Shown here: piece by piece, positions 9,807 through 19,023 of the stretch
Layout of the letters: the number at the start of each line of letters is the position of its first letter
How positions within the stretch are numbered: position 1 is the first letter of the stretch
Assembly: GCF_014252035.1 (NCBI RefSeq)
Contig: NZ_CP059207.1
Location: forward strand, 186,001 to 250,000
Direction of reading: 5' to 3'
DNA: 64,000 bases
Origin: Blattabacterium cuenoti
GTDB lineage: Bacteria; Bacteroidota; Bacteroidia; Flavobacteriales; Blattabacteriaceae
Position numbers and translations under genes: made by a program
The notes under the pieces: generated by a model
Told to the model about the DNA's origin: nothing
The model's input: only the letters and a program-made list of their open reading frames with translations
The model's database searches: none

Positions 9807-12452
9807 TTATTTCATTTTATCTTTCATAGACTTCAAATTTTCATTTAAATGATATATTTTTTCTAATGTATCACTTTCTTTTTTCCTTTCTTTCAAAAGA
9901 ATATCATGAGGTACAAATTTCACATATTTATCATTGGATAAATTCCTTCTAATCATAGATAATAAATTATAAAAATATTTTATTTTTTTTTCTAAATGAA
10001 AAATTTCATCATGTAAAATGTAATTTTTATTGACCGACAAAAAAAATTTGTCCTTTCCTATGGAAAATGGAATAAATGAAGTATTAACAGGTTCTTTTAA
10101 TACAGTAACTATTTTAGTTAAATTTGCTAATTTTAATATAATTGGATCATATATTTTGGAATGTCTTTTGATCATAATATATAATGATAGAGATTCCTTA
10201 TAAGGAATGTTTCTCATATTCCTTATATGACGTATTTTGGATATCACTTTAGTAGTATTTTCAAAACAAAATAAAACATTTTTATCAAAAATCTTTCTTT
10301 TAGGCCAAGAAGAAATGATTAAAGCTTCCTCTTTTTTTCTTTTTCTAATAATATTCCAAATCTCTTCCGAAATAAAAGGCATGTACGGATGTAATAATTT
10401 CAATATATTTTCTAACCAAAAAATTGTATTTGAATAAACTATTTTTGATATATTTTTATTTTTTGGTTTTATAATTTCCAAAAAATGGGAACAAAAATCA
10501 TACCATATAAATTTATATAATATCATCAATGATTCATCAAATTTATATTCTTTAAAAGAATTATTGAAAGAATCTAAAATAAAATAAAAACGATTTTTAA
10601 TCCACAACATAGCAATTTTTTCTGATTCAGAAATATTTTTATTTTCTATTTCAATATTCCAACTTTTAATTAAACGAAATGCATTCCATATTTTATTAGA
10701 AAAATTGCTACCCTGTAAACACATTTTGTCATCAAAATGAAAATCTTTTCCTGCACTAGTTTTTAACATAATCCCCATACGAATAGCATCTGCTCCATAT
10801 TTTTCAATTAAATCTATTATATTTGGAGAATTATTTAATGATTTTGATATTTTATTATTTTTATTATCTCTTACAATTCCAGTGAAATAAACTCTTTTAA
10901 ATGGCTTATTTTTTTTGAAAAAAAAACCTGATATAATCATACGAGAAATCCAAAAGAATAATATATCAGAACCTGTTACCATATCTTCTGTTGGATAATA
11001 GTAGCATATTTCATTATTTTTAGGATTACATATTCCATCAAATATAGATACCGGTAATAACCAAGAAGAAAACCAAGTATCTAAAACATCTTTATCTTGC
11101 CATATATATTTTATATGTGAATTTCCAGTTTTTACTTTTGCTTTTATCAAAGCTGTTTTCATATTTTCCGCAACTACAAAATCACTATCACCATTTCCAT
11201 AATAATATGCAGGAATACGATGCCCCCACCATAATTGTCTAGATATATTCCAATCTTTTATATGGTCCATCCATTGAAAATAATTTATCTTGAATTTACT
11301 TGGATAAAATTTAATTTCTTCATTTTTGATAGATTTTATGGCAGGAATAGATAATTCTTTCATTTTTAAAAACCATTGTAGAGATAATTTTTGTTCTACA
11401 ATAGAAGATGTCCTTTCTGAAAAACCAATTTTTTGTTTCAATTTTTCAGAATTAACAATAAAACCAAGTTTTCTTAAATCTTCAACAATTTTTTTTCTTG
11501 CATTAAAACGATCCATTCCTTGATATGAAAGTGGACATTTTTCATTGAGAGTAGCATCATCATTAAAGATATTAATAACATTCAACCGATGTTTATCAGC
11601 AATATTTTTATCATTAAAATCATGGGCCGGAGTTACTTTTAAACAACCTGTTCCAAAATTCATATCTACATATGAATCCTGTATAATAGGAATATTTCTA
11701 TTAGTCATCGGTATTTGTGCATATTTTCCTATTAAACTAAAATAACGTATATCATTTGGATGAATACAAATAGCTGTATCTCCAAACATGGTTTCAGGAC
11801 GAGTTGTTGCTATAGTAACATAAATATTTTCTTCATTTTGTATTTTATATCTTATATAATAAAGTATACCTATTTGTTCTTTATAAATTACCTCCTCATT
11901 GGAAAGAGTTGTTTTCGCTTTTGGATCCCAATTGACAATATGATTACCTCTATATACATATCCTTTATCATATAAATTAACAAAAGCTTTTATCACAGAT
12001 TTTGATAATTTTTCGCTCATAGTAAACTGAGTACGACTCCAATCACATGAACATCCCAATCTTTTGAGTTGATAAAATATAATATCCTGGTGTTTTTTTG
12101 TCCATTCTAAAATAAAAGACAAAAATTTCTCTCTTCCCAATAGTTCCTTAGATAGTCCTTTTTTTTTCAATAAAGAAATAACCTTAGCTTCTGTTGCAAT
12201 GGAAGCATGATCTGTTCCAGGTATCCAACAAGAATTATATCCATTCATTCTAGCATATCTAATCAATACATCTTGAATAGTATTATTTAGTATATGTCCT
12301 ATATGAAGGATTCCAGTTACATTAGGAGGCGGCATTATTATAGTATAAGGAACTCTTTTATCTGGATAAGATGAAAAGTAATGACCCTTTATCCAATTAT
12401 CATATATTTTTTTTTCTATTAATCTAGGATTATATTTAATTGAAATACCCAT
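9807..12452 (-). CDS. valS: Valyl-tRNA synthetase
   Basis: Class Ia synthetase charging tRNA-Val with post-transfer editing. The 881-residue chain has PPPNVTGILHIGH with the HIGH motif at 50-53, the CP1 editing domain with TTRPETMFGD (about 216-225), and the second catalytic motif as KISKS at 534-538 (KMSKS in most bacteria). The anticodon domain and a C-terminal coiled coil (from about 820) follow. Length is normal. Divergent from folA, with a 38-bp gap if folA starts at 12491. Confidence 0.97.
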   Translation of the reverse strand: MGISIKYNPRLIEKKIYDNWIKGHYFSSYPDKRVPYTIIMPPPNVTGILHIGHILNNTIQDVLIRYARMNGYNSCWIPGTDHASIATEAKVISLLKKKGLSKELLGREKFLSFILEWTKKHQDIIFYQLKRLGCSCDWSRTQFTMSEKLSKSVIKAFVNLYDKGYVYRGNHIVNWDPKAKTTLSNEEVIYKEQIGILYYIRYKIQNEENIYVTIATTRPETMFGDTAICIHPNDIRYFSLIGKYAQIPMTNRNIPIIQDSYVDMNFGTGCLKVTPAHDFNDKNIADKHRLNVINIFNDDATLNEKCPLSYQGMDRFNARKKIVEDLRKLGFIVNSEKLKQKIGFSERTSSIVEQKLSLQWFLKMKELSIPAIKSIKNEEIKFYPSKFKINYFQWMDHIKDWNISRQLWWGHRIPAYYYGNGDSDFVVAENMKTALIKAKVKTGNSHIKYIWQDKDVLDTWFSSWLLPVSIFDGICNPKNNEICYYYPTEDMVTGSDILFFWISRMIISGFFFKKNKPFKRVYFTGIVRDNKNNKISKSLNNSPNIIDLIEKYGADAIRMGIMLKTSAGKDFHFDDKMCLQGSNFSNKIWNAFRLIKSWNIEIENKNISESEKIAMLWIKNRFYFILDSFNNSFKEYKFDESLMILYKFIWYDFCSHFLEIIKPKNKNISKIVYSNTIFWLENILKLLHPYMPFISEEIWNIIRKRKKEEALIISSWPKRKIFDKNVLFCFENTTKVISKIRHIRNMRNIPYKESLSLYIMIKRHSKIYDPIILKLANLTKIVTVLKEPVNTSFIPFSIGKDKFFLSVNKNYILHDEIFHLEKKIKYFYNLLSMIRRNLSNDKYVKFVPHDILLKERKKESDTLEKIYHLNENLKSMKDKMK

Positions 12453-12490
12453 ATTATAACTATAAAATTATAAAAAAAATTGAAATAATA

Positions 12491-12970
12491 ATGATAATTA
12501 TTATTATCGCATCCGTATCAAAAAATGGATTCATCGGAAAAAATAATAAATTAATGTGGCATTTACCCAATGATTTAAAACGTTTCAAGACGTTAACTAT
12601 TGGAGAAACGATAGTAATGGGTAGAAAAACTTTTAATTCCATTGGAAAAATATTACCAAATAGAGAAAATATTATTTTAACGAAAAATGCTAATTTTTTT
12701 AAAAAAAAAGTGAAAACTATCTCATCCATAAAAGAAATGAGTTTTTTTACATATGAAAAAATATTTATTATTGGTGGTGAAGAAGTATATAAATCTACAA
12801 TTAATAAAGCAGATATCATAGAATTAACATTAGTACACCAAAGATTTTATGGAGATGCAAAATTTCCAATAATAGACAAAAAAAAATGGAGAAAAATACA
12901 TGAATTTTTTTATAATAAAGATGAAAATCATTTATATGATTATAGTTTTATAAGATTTGAAAAAAAATAA
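12491..12970 (+). CDS. folA: Dihydrofolate reductase
   Basis: NADPH-dependent reduction of dihydrofolate to tetrahydrofolate. With the ATG at 12491 the protein has 159 residues, the usual DHFR size, and begins with the family first strand. The active site LMWHLPNDL contains the acidic D28; GRKTFNSIG (NADPH site) and IIGGEEVYK are also present. A longer frame opens at 12440 but would overlap valS and adds a non-family lysine/tyrosine-rich stretch, so the internal start is preferred. With folD and metF it forms the one-carbon supply scattered over 12-19 kb. Confidence 0.93.
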   Translation: MIIIIIASVSKNGFIGKNNKLMWHLPNDLKRFKTLTIGETIVMGRKTFNSIGKILPNRENIILTKNANFFKKKVKTISSIKEMSFFTYEKIFIIGGEEVYKSTINKADIIELTLVHQRFYGDAKFPIIDKKKWRKIHEFFYNKDENHLYDYSFIRFEKK

Positions 12971-13648
12971 TCATTCTCTTCTATCTAACTCTTTTTTAAT
13001 TTTCGCAGCCAATTCATAATACTCGTTCACAACTGCCTGATTTAATAAAACATTTAAATCTCTATCTGTCATTTTTTCCAAATCTTGTTGACTTTTTTCA
13101 TTAAAAAAAATAAAAGTGTTATGATCATCTATCAATTCATAATTTTCATTTATATTATTATTATCATCAATAGTAAAACCATTTTCAAAGGAAATACCTC
13201 CCTTATCAAATATTTCTTTCGTTGCATATATAGGAGACTGGAATCTAACGGCTAATGCAATAGCATCAGAAGTTTTTGATTCTATTTTACATTCTTTTTT
13301 TTTATTTTCTTTTTTCTTTTTGTTTAATTCATCATTATTATTGTTACTTGATATTGATTCAAATAGGATATAAGAAAAAAATATTCCATTTATTAATTTA
13401 TAAATAACAACAGCATTTAATTTTATATTAAATGCTTGTAATAATGTAAAAAATAAATCATGAGTAAAATATCTATATGTATTTTTTTTTCCAATAGCAT
13501 AAGCAATAGATTGTGCCTGAATACTTTCTATTATTATGGGAAGTTTCACCCTTCCAGTTTCCTCTTCAAGTAACAAAACGTATATACCAGATTGTATTTG
13601 ACTTAAGGATATTCCCCTTATAGCTAATCTTATAAAATGATTCATCAT
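12971..13648 (-). CDS. Bifunctional nuclease family protein (DUF151) with UVR-like tail
   Basis: DUF151/bifunctional nuclease-domain protein of 225 residues. The N-terminal half carries the VLLLEEETGRVKLPIIIES block typical of the family; SDAIALAVRFQSPIYATKEI (about 126-145) is the second conserved block. A lysine-rich low-complexity linker sits between them at about 110-122. The C terminus (about 190-225) resembles a UVR motif as found in UvrB/UvrC. Family members have reported RNase/DNase activity, but the role in Bacteroidota is not clear. It converges on folA with adjacent ends. Confidence 0.85.
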   Translation of the reverse strand: MMNHFIRLAIRGISLSQIQSGIYVLLLEEETGRVKLPIIIESIQAQSIAYAIGKKNTYRYFTHDLFFTLLQAFNIKLNAVVIYKLINGIFFSYILFESISSNNNNDELNKKKKENKKKECKIESKTSDAIALAVRFQSPIYATKEIFDKGGISFENGFTIDDNNNINENYELIDDHNTFIFFNEKSQQDLEKMTDRDLNVLLNQAVVNEYYELAAKIKKELDRRE

Positions 13649-14078
13649 AGGAAAATATGATATTTTCTAATAATAATTTATACTAAATATTTTCCAGTCA
13701 GGTATTTTTAAGTATTCTAAGTATTTATTATAGCATAATAATATATACAAAATTATTTATGTAAAAAATTTTTATATATAAGTTTAAACTTGGTTCGTTA
13801 TGAATGAACACCTTTTTCATAAAATTTTTATAATAATATTACTGAAAAATAATAATATTCGCATGTTTTTATTTATTATTCACTATTGTTATTAAAATAA
13901 TAATACATTATTGGAAAAATAATATCAAAAAAGCAAGTAGTTTTTAACTGCAACAGATAATGAATTATTCATTATTTCCTGATCATACAAAAATAATTCC
14001 AACTACTAATAAACTATTTTTTTATACCTAGTTTTTTTTCTCTATATTTTCTGAATTTTATTTATACACCACATTCAT
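13649..14078. other. Gene-free stretch between bifunctional nuclease gene and pdhB
   Basis: A 430-bp AT-rich gap between divergent genes. No reading frame or RNA family was recognised. It contains a small hairpin GTTCGTT/AATGAAC (about 13794-13810, one G-U pair), an 8-bp perfect inverted repeat ATAATGAA/TTCATTAT (13957-13975), and wider arms AGTAGTT (13936-13942) and AACTACT (14001-14007) that enclose it. The last two nest and could form a leader structure for pdhB. It may equally be an eroded gene. Confidence 0.6.
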
Positions 14079-15062
14079 ATGAAAATGAAAGAAAGAACTT
14101 TTCGTCAAGTTATCACAGATGCTATGAGTGAAGAAATGAGAAGGGATCATTCTGTTTATCTCATGGGAGAAGAAGTAGCTGAATACAATGGAGCTTATAA
14201 AGCATCTAAAGGAATGTTAGAAGAATTTGGTTCAAAAAGAGTTATAGATACACCTATATCAGAGCTAGGATTTTCTGGAATAGGGATAGGTTCTGCAATG
14301 AATGGATGCCGACCTATAATTGAGTTCATGACTTTTAATTTTTCTTTAGTAGCTATGGATCAAATTATTAATAATGCAGCAAAAATACGTTATATGAGTG
14401 GAGGACAATGGGATATTCCTATTGTTTTTAGAGGACCTACTGGATCAGCTGGGCAATTAGGTGCTACTCATTCTCAATCATTTGAAAGTTGGTATGCGAG
14501 TTGTCCTGGATTAAAAGTAGTTATTCCATGCAACCCTTATGATGCTAAAGGTCTATTAAAATCATCAATTAGAGATAATAATCCAGTAATTTTTATGGAG
14601 TCTGAACAAATGTACGGGGATAAAATGATGATTCCAGAAAAAGAATATACTATTCCCATAGGAACAGCTGATATAAAAAAAAAAGGAACTGACGTCAGTT
14701 TGGTATCTTTTGGAAAGATTATGAAAATAGCTATGAAAATAGCAAAAAAACTAGATAAAGAAAATATAAGTATAGAAGTGATAGATATTCGAACTATTCG
14801 TCCATTAGATTATAATTCTATACTAAACTCTGTAAAAAAAACTAATCGACTAGTTATTTTAGAAGAATCATGGCCGTTTTCCTCTATTGGATCTGAAATT
14901 TCATATTTTATACAAAAAAAAGCATTCGATTATTTAGATGCTCCTATAAATAAAATAACTTTATTAGATACACCTGCTCCTTATGCTCCTAATTTAATTG
15001 AAATTTGGTATCCTAAAGAAAAAAAAATAATAAAATCTATAAAAGAAACTCTTTATATCTAA
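14079..15062 (+). CDS. pdhB: Pyruvate dehydrogenase E1 component, beta subunit
   Basis: Beta chain of the E1 heterotetramer that decarboxylates pyruvate with thiamine diphosphate. The 327-residue protein starts MKMKERTFRQV and carries the thiamine-site glutamate region MGEEVAEYNGAYK (about 27-39), TPISELGFSGIG, and the GATHSQSFESW block (about 129-139). The ATG 6 bp further in is an alternative start. The alpha subunit and E2/E3 are not in this window, so pdhA must lie elsewhere. Preceded by the 430-bp structured gap; its stop is 1 bp from the convergent metF stop. Confidence 0.93.
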   Translation: MKMKERTFRQVITDAMSEEMRRDHSVYLMGEEVAEYNGAYKASKGMLEEFGSKRVIDTPISELGFSGIGIGSAMNGCRPIIEFMTFNFSLVAMDQIINNAAKIRYMSGGQWDIPIVFRGPTGSAGQLGATHSQSFESWYASCPGLKVVIPCNPYDAKGLLKSSIRDNNPVIFMESEQMYGDKMMIPEKEYTIPIGTADIKKKGTDVSLVSFGKIMKIAMKIAKKLDKENISIEVIDIRTIRPLDYNSILNSVKKTNRLVILEESWPFSSIGSEISYFIQKKAFDYLDAPINKITLLDTPAPYAPNLIEIWYPKEKKIIKSIKETLYI

Positions 15063-15063
15063 T

Positions 15064-16026
15064 CTAATAGATAGCTTGAACTATTTTATAAATATTTTCT
15101 GGTTTATCCATTGTATAATAATGGATTACTTTTACTCCAGCATTTTTTAATTCTTTAGACTGATGAATTGCCCATTCAATTCCAATGTGGAATACTGTTT
15201 TTTTATCTTTTGCTTTTTCTATCTCTTTTACTAATTCATTAGGGATATTTAAATAAAAACGTGAAGGAAGGCTATTTAATTGATGTTTAGATGAAATAGG
15301 TTTAATTCCTGGAATGATGGGAATAGAAATTCCTTGGGATCGACATTTTTTTACAAAATCAAAATATTTTGTATTATCGAAAAACATTTGAGTCACAATA
15401 TAATCAGCACCTGCATCAACTTTTTTTTTCAAAAAAAATAAATCCCTATCTATATTAGGAGATTCTAAATGTTTTTCCGGATATCCAGCTACTCCAATAC
15501 AAAAATTAAATAATGGGTAATCTTTTTGTTTTACAAAAGTTTTATCAAGATATTTTCCTTTATTTAAATTTTTAACTTGCTTCACAAGTTCTGCCGCATA
15601 TTTATGTCCATTTGCTTTTGCAAGGAAACTATTTTCATATTTAAGTGAATCTCCTCTAAGGAGTAAAACATTATCTATCCCCAAAAAATTTAAATCTATT
15701 AGAGCATTTTCTGTCATTTGTTTATTAAACCCTCCGCAAATAAGATGTGGAACAGCATCAACTCCATATTTATTCATAATAGCTGCACAAATACCGACAG
15801 TACCAGGACGTCTTGAAATTTTTCTTCTTTGTAAAAGACCATTTTCTTTTTCTACATAAATAAATTCTTCACGATGATAAGTAACATCAATAAAAGGAGG
15901 ATTAAACTCCATAAGAGGATCTAAAGTAGAAAAAATATCTTGAATATCATGTCCTTTTAAAGGCGGTAATATTTCAAAAGAAAATAAACTTTTTTTGGCT
16001 TTATCTATATGATCAATGACTTTCAT
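15064..16026 (-). CDS. metF: 5,10-methylenetetrahydrofolate reductase
   Basis: FAD enzyme reducing methylene-THF to methyl-THF for methionine formation. The TIM-barrel protein has 320 residues. The catalytic glutamate is E18 in FSFEILPP; HLICGG, LLLRGD (about 119-124), GVAGYPEKH and the ADYIVTQMFFD block (about 201-213) are family motifs. Length is normal for bacterial MetF. It is 8 bp downstream of serS on the same strand, so the two may be co-transcribed. Methionine synthase is not in the window. Confidence 0.95.
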   Translation of the reverse strand: MKVIDHIDKAKKSLFSFEILPPLKGHDIQDIFSTLDPLMEFNPPFIDVTYHREEFIYVEKENGLLQRRKISRRPGTVGICAAIMNKYGVDAVPHLICGGFNKQMTENALIDLNFLGIDNVLLLRGDSLKYENSFLAKANGHKYAAELVKQVKNLNKGKYLDKTFVKQKDYPLFNFCIGVAGYPEKHLESPNIDRDLFFLKKKVDAGADYIVTQMFFDNTKYFDFVKKCRSQGISIPIIPGIKPISSKHQLNSLPSRFYLNIPNELVKEIEKAKDKKTVFHIGIEWAIHQSKELKNAGVKVIHYYTMDKPENIYKIVQAIY

Positions 16027-16034
16027 AAAAAATT

Positions 16035-17303
16035 TTATTTAATCTTATCAAATCCTGTATATGGTATCAAAACTTTAGGAATATTAATATGAGTATTGGT
16101 TTGATTATTTTCTAATAATACTGCAATAATTCTGGGTAACGCTAATGCGCTTCCATTAAGTGTATGACATAATTTTATTTTTCCTTTATTTTTATAACGA
16201 ATTTTTAATCTATTTGATTGAAAATCTGTACAATTAGAAACAGAACTTACTTCAAGCCATTTTTTTTGCGCGATAGAATAAACTTCAAAATCATAAGTTA
16301 TTGCAGAAGAAAATCCAAGATCAATTCCACTTATACGAAGTATACGAAATGGTAATTTTAAAGACTGAATAATATTTTTTACATGTAAAATCATTTCTTC
16401 GAAAGAATCATAAGAATTTTCGGAAGAAGCAATTTGAATAATTTCTACTTTATCAAATTGATGTAATCTATTTAATCCTCTAACCTTAGTACCATAAGAT
16501 CCAGCTTCTCTTCTAAAACATGAAGTATAAGTAGTAGCTCTAATTGGAAGATCTGAATACGAAAATATTTTATCTCTATAAAAGTTCATAATAGGAACTT
16601 CTCCCGTAGGAATAAGATAAAAATTATCTTTTTCTATGAAATACATTTGACCTTTTTTTTCTGGAATATGTCCAGTAGAATATGCAGAATTTTCATTTAT
16701 TAAATACGGCAAAACATATTCTTCATAAGAAGCTTTTATATTTTGATCTAAAAAATATTGAATTAAGCTTCTTTGTAATTTTGCACACTTTCCCATATAT
16801 ACAGAAAATCCACTTCCACATATCTTTGTTCCTAAACTTAAATTAAATAAATTAAACTTTTTTGATAACTCCCAATGAGGTAGCGGCTTTTCTAAATCTA
16901 GAATAGAAGTATATTTTTTTTCTTGAAAAATAATATCATTACTTTTTTTTTTTACTTTTTCATCTGGAATGTTTGGTATTTGATCTAAATTGTCTTTTAA
17001 TTTTTGAATAATTTTTTTTAATTGATCACTAATAATTATTTTATCCTTTTTTAGATATAATTTTTTTTCTTTTAAAAAATCAATTTCAAATTGATTTTTT
17101 AAATCAGAATTCAATATTTTTCCAATTTGATTGGATATAATATTTTCTTTTTCTAATATTTTATTTAAATGTGATTGTAATTTTTTTCTTTTTTCATCTA
17201 AAAAAAATATTTTATCTATTATGGAAATTTTATTAAAATTACGTTTTTTCAATCCTAATAAAATTTTTTCTTTATCTTTTTTTATAAAATATGTTTGAAA
17301 CAT
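16035..17303 (-). CDS. serS: Seryl-tRNA synthetase
   Basis: Class II synthetase charging tRNA-Ser (and tRNA-Sec where present). The 422-residue chain has the long N-terminal tRNA-binding coiled coil (about 25-110), then the class II core with motif 2 TSCFRREAGSYG (about 260-271) and motif 3 near the C terminus (GSALALPRIIAVLLEN). An A11 run on the coding strand (16943-16953) encodes lysines. A TATCTTTG -7 box lies about 28 bp before the ATG. Divergent from rsmA. Confidence 0.96.
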   Translation of the reverse strand: MFQTYFIKKDKEKILLGLKKRNFNKISIIDKIFFLDEKRKKLQSHLNKILEKENIISNQIGKILNSDLKNQFEIDFLKEKKLYLKKDKIIISDQLKKIIQKLKDNLDQIPNIPDEKVKKKSNDIIFQEKKYTSILDLEKPLPHWELSKKFNLFNLSLGTKICGSGFSVYMGKCAKLQRSLIQYFLDQNIKASYEEYVLPYLINENSAYSTGHIPEKKGQMYFIEKDNFYLIPTGEVPIMNFYRDKIFSYSDLPIRATTYTSCFRREAGSYGTKVRGLNRLHQFDKVEIIQIASSENSYDSFEEMILHVKNIIQSLKLPFRILRISGIDLGFSSAITYDFEVYSIAQKKWLEVSSVSNCTDFQSNRLKIRYKNKGKIKLCHTLNGSALALPRIIAVLLENNQTNTHINIPKVLIPYTGFDKIK

Positions 17304-17330
17304 TTTTGAAAATGAAGTCTATACGAATAT

Positions 17331-17338
17331 CAAAGATA
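17331..17338 (-). promoter_or_regulatory. Putative -7 box for serS
   Basis: Minus strand TATCTTTG matches TAnnTTTG; predicted start is about 20 nt before the serS ATG. No TTG at the expected -33 spacing was seen. Confidence 0.4.
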
Positions 17339-17359
17339 TAGATAACAAATAATATTATT

Positions 17360-17367
17360 TATATTTG
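17360..17367 (+). promoter_or_regulatory. Putative -7 box for rsmA, implying a leaderless or near-leaderless mRNA
   Basis: Plus strand TATATTTG matches TAnnTTTG and ends only 4 nt before the rsmA ATG at 17372, so the transcript would start at or within a few bases of the start codon. No clear -33 TTG. Confidence 0.4.
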
Positions 17368-17371
17368 CAAC

Positions 17372-18154
17372 ATGCGAAATTTTTTTCCAAAAAAAAAATT
17401 TGGTCAATCTTTTTTAAAAGATAAAAATATAGCAAAAAAAATAGTGAAAAGTTTATCTTTTAAAGGTTATAATACTGTAGTAGAGATAGGTCCTGGATTT
17501 GGGATATTAACGCAATATTTACATTTATTATATTCAGATCATAAAATTTTTTTAATAGAAATTGATGAAAGACTTACAAATTTTCTAAAACAAAAATTTC
17601 CTTTTTTAGAAAACAGAATTATTCATAAAAATTTTTTAAAATGGAACCCGGAAGAAATAGGACTGAACAATTTTGCTATTATTGGAAATTTTCCTTACGG
17701 TATTTCTTCACAAATATTATTTCATATACTAAAATATCATCAATATATACCGGAATGTATTGGGATGTTTCAAAAAGAAGTAGCAGAACGTATTGTTTCT
17801 AATAAAGGTAAAAAAAGTTATGGAATTTTATCTGTTTTAATTCAAACATTTTATGATGTAGAATACTTATTTTCTGTGACAAAAAATGTATTTACTCCCG
17901 TTCCGAATGTAAAATCTGCAGTAATTTATTTGAAAAAAAAAAAAGAAAATGACTATATATCGTGCAATAAAAATTTATTTTTTAAATGTGTTAAAACCGC
18001 TTTTAATCAAAGAAGAAAAAAATTAAAAAATTCTTTACAGCTATTTAATAATATTTCCAATTTTTATCAAATACCATTTTTAGACAAAAGAGCAGAAGAA
18101 TTATCTTTTAAAGAATTTATCCAATTAACAAAAGAAATAGAAATTAGAAAATGA
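17372..18154 (+). CDS. rsmA: 16S rRNA dimethyladenosine methyltransferase (KsgA)
   Basis: Transfers four methyl groups to the two adjacent adenosines in the 3' hairpin of 16S rRNA, a late 30S assembly step. The 260-residue protein has the N-terminal FGQSFLKD, the SAM motif EIGPGFGILT (38-47), and the catalytic motif as NFPY at 106-109 (NLPY in most). A run of twelve A (17933-17944) encodes KKKK. The stop overlaps the folD start by 4 nt, so it heads an rsmA-folD-queE unit. Confidence 0.96.
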   Translation: MRNFFPKKKFGQSFLKDKNIAKKIVKSLSFKGYNTVVEIGPGFGILTQYLHLLYSDHKIFLIEIDERLTNFLKQKFPFLENRIIHKNFLKWNPEEIGLNNFAIIGNFPYGISSQILFHILKYHQYIPECIGMFQKEVAERIVSNKGKKSYGILSVLIQTFYDVEYLFSVTKNVFTPVPNVKSAVIYLKKKKENDYISCNKNLFFKCVKTAFNQRRKKLKNSLQLFNNISNFYQIPFLDKRAEELSFKEFIQLTKEIEIRK

Positions 18155-19023
18155 CTAAATTACTGGATGGAAATCAATTAGCATTAAAAATAAGAGAAGA
18201 AATTTCAAAAGAAATAGAGGAAAAAATAATAAATAAAAAAAGACGTATTCCTCATCTTGGAATCATTTTAATGGGGAATAATGATTCTAGTATAACATAT
18301 GTAAATAGCAAAATAAAAGAATGTAAAAAAACAGGAATAAAATCTACACTTATTCATTTATCTTCCTCTATTTCAGAGAATATTTTATTAAAGGAAATAA
18401 AAAAAATGAATCTAAATCCATTAATAGATGGATTTATAGTTCAATTACCTCTTGGAAAACATATCAACCAAGAAAAAATAATTTTATCTATTGATCCAAA
18501 AAAAGATGTAGATGGGTTTCATCCTGAAAATTTCGGAAAAATGGCTTTGGGTATGAAATCATTTTTTCCTGCTACAGCATTAGGTATTATAACTATGTTA
18601 GAAAGAAATAAAATTGATATTTCAGGTAAACATTCTGTTATCATAGGAAGAAGTCGTATTGTTGGTACTCCTATCAGTATTCTAATGAGTAGAAAGGCAT
18701 ATCCTGGAAATAGTACAGTTACAATAACTCATAGTAAAACCCCTAATATAGAATCATTTACAAAACAAGCAGATATTATTATTGTAGCAATAGGTATTCC
18801 AAAATTTATTAAAAGTAATATGATAAAAAAAGGATCCATTATTATAGACGTAGGAATCAATAATATAAAAAATAACAATAAAAATATTTTAATAGGTGAT
18901 GTTGATTTTCATAACGTTTATGAAAAAGTTTCTTATATCACACCTGTTCCAGGAGGGGTAGGGCCTATGACTCGTATTATGTTATTAAAAAATACTTTAA
19001 AAGCAGCTTTAAAAAACAAATGA
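18151..19023 (+). CDS. folD: Methylenetetrahydrofolate dehydrogenase / cyclohydrolase FolD
   Basis: Bifunctional enzyme interconverting methylene-, methenyl- and 10-formyl-THF with NADP. The 290-residue protein has the catalytic lysine K54 in the YVNSKIKEC block, DGFIVQLPLG, DVDGFHPEN, the nucleotide-binding GRSRIVGTP (about 167-175), and the C-terminal TPVPGGVGPMTR. Length is normal. It overlaps both rsmA and queE by 4 nt. Confidence 0.97.
   Translation: MTKLLDGNQLALKIREEISKEIEEKIINKKRRIPHLGIILMGNNDSSITYVNSKIKECKKTGIKSTLIHLSSSISENILLKEIKKMNLNPLIDGFIVQLPLGKHINQEKIILSIDPKKDVDGFHPENFGKMALGMKSFFPATALGIITMLERNKIDISGKHSVIIGRSRIVGTPISILMSRKAYPGNSTVTITHSKTPNIESFTKQADIIIVAIGIPKFIKSNMIKKGSIIIDVGINNIKNNNKNILIGDVDFHNVYEKVSYITPVPGGVGPMTRIMLLKNTLKAALKNK

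Noticed and set aside
12460-12819. 119-codon minus-strand frame over folA
   Set aside because: Exactly antisense to conserved DHFR motifs; no recognisable domain.
13681-13720. CCAGTCAGGTA as start of an SRP RNA core
   Set aside because: The essential GGAAG...AGCAGCC part does not follow.
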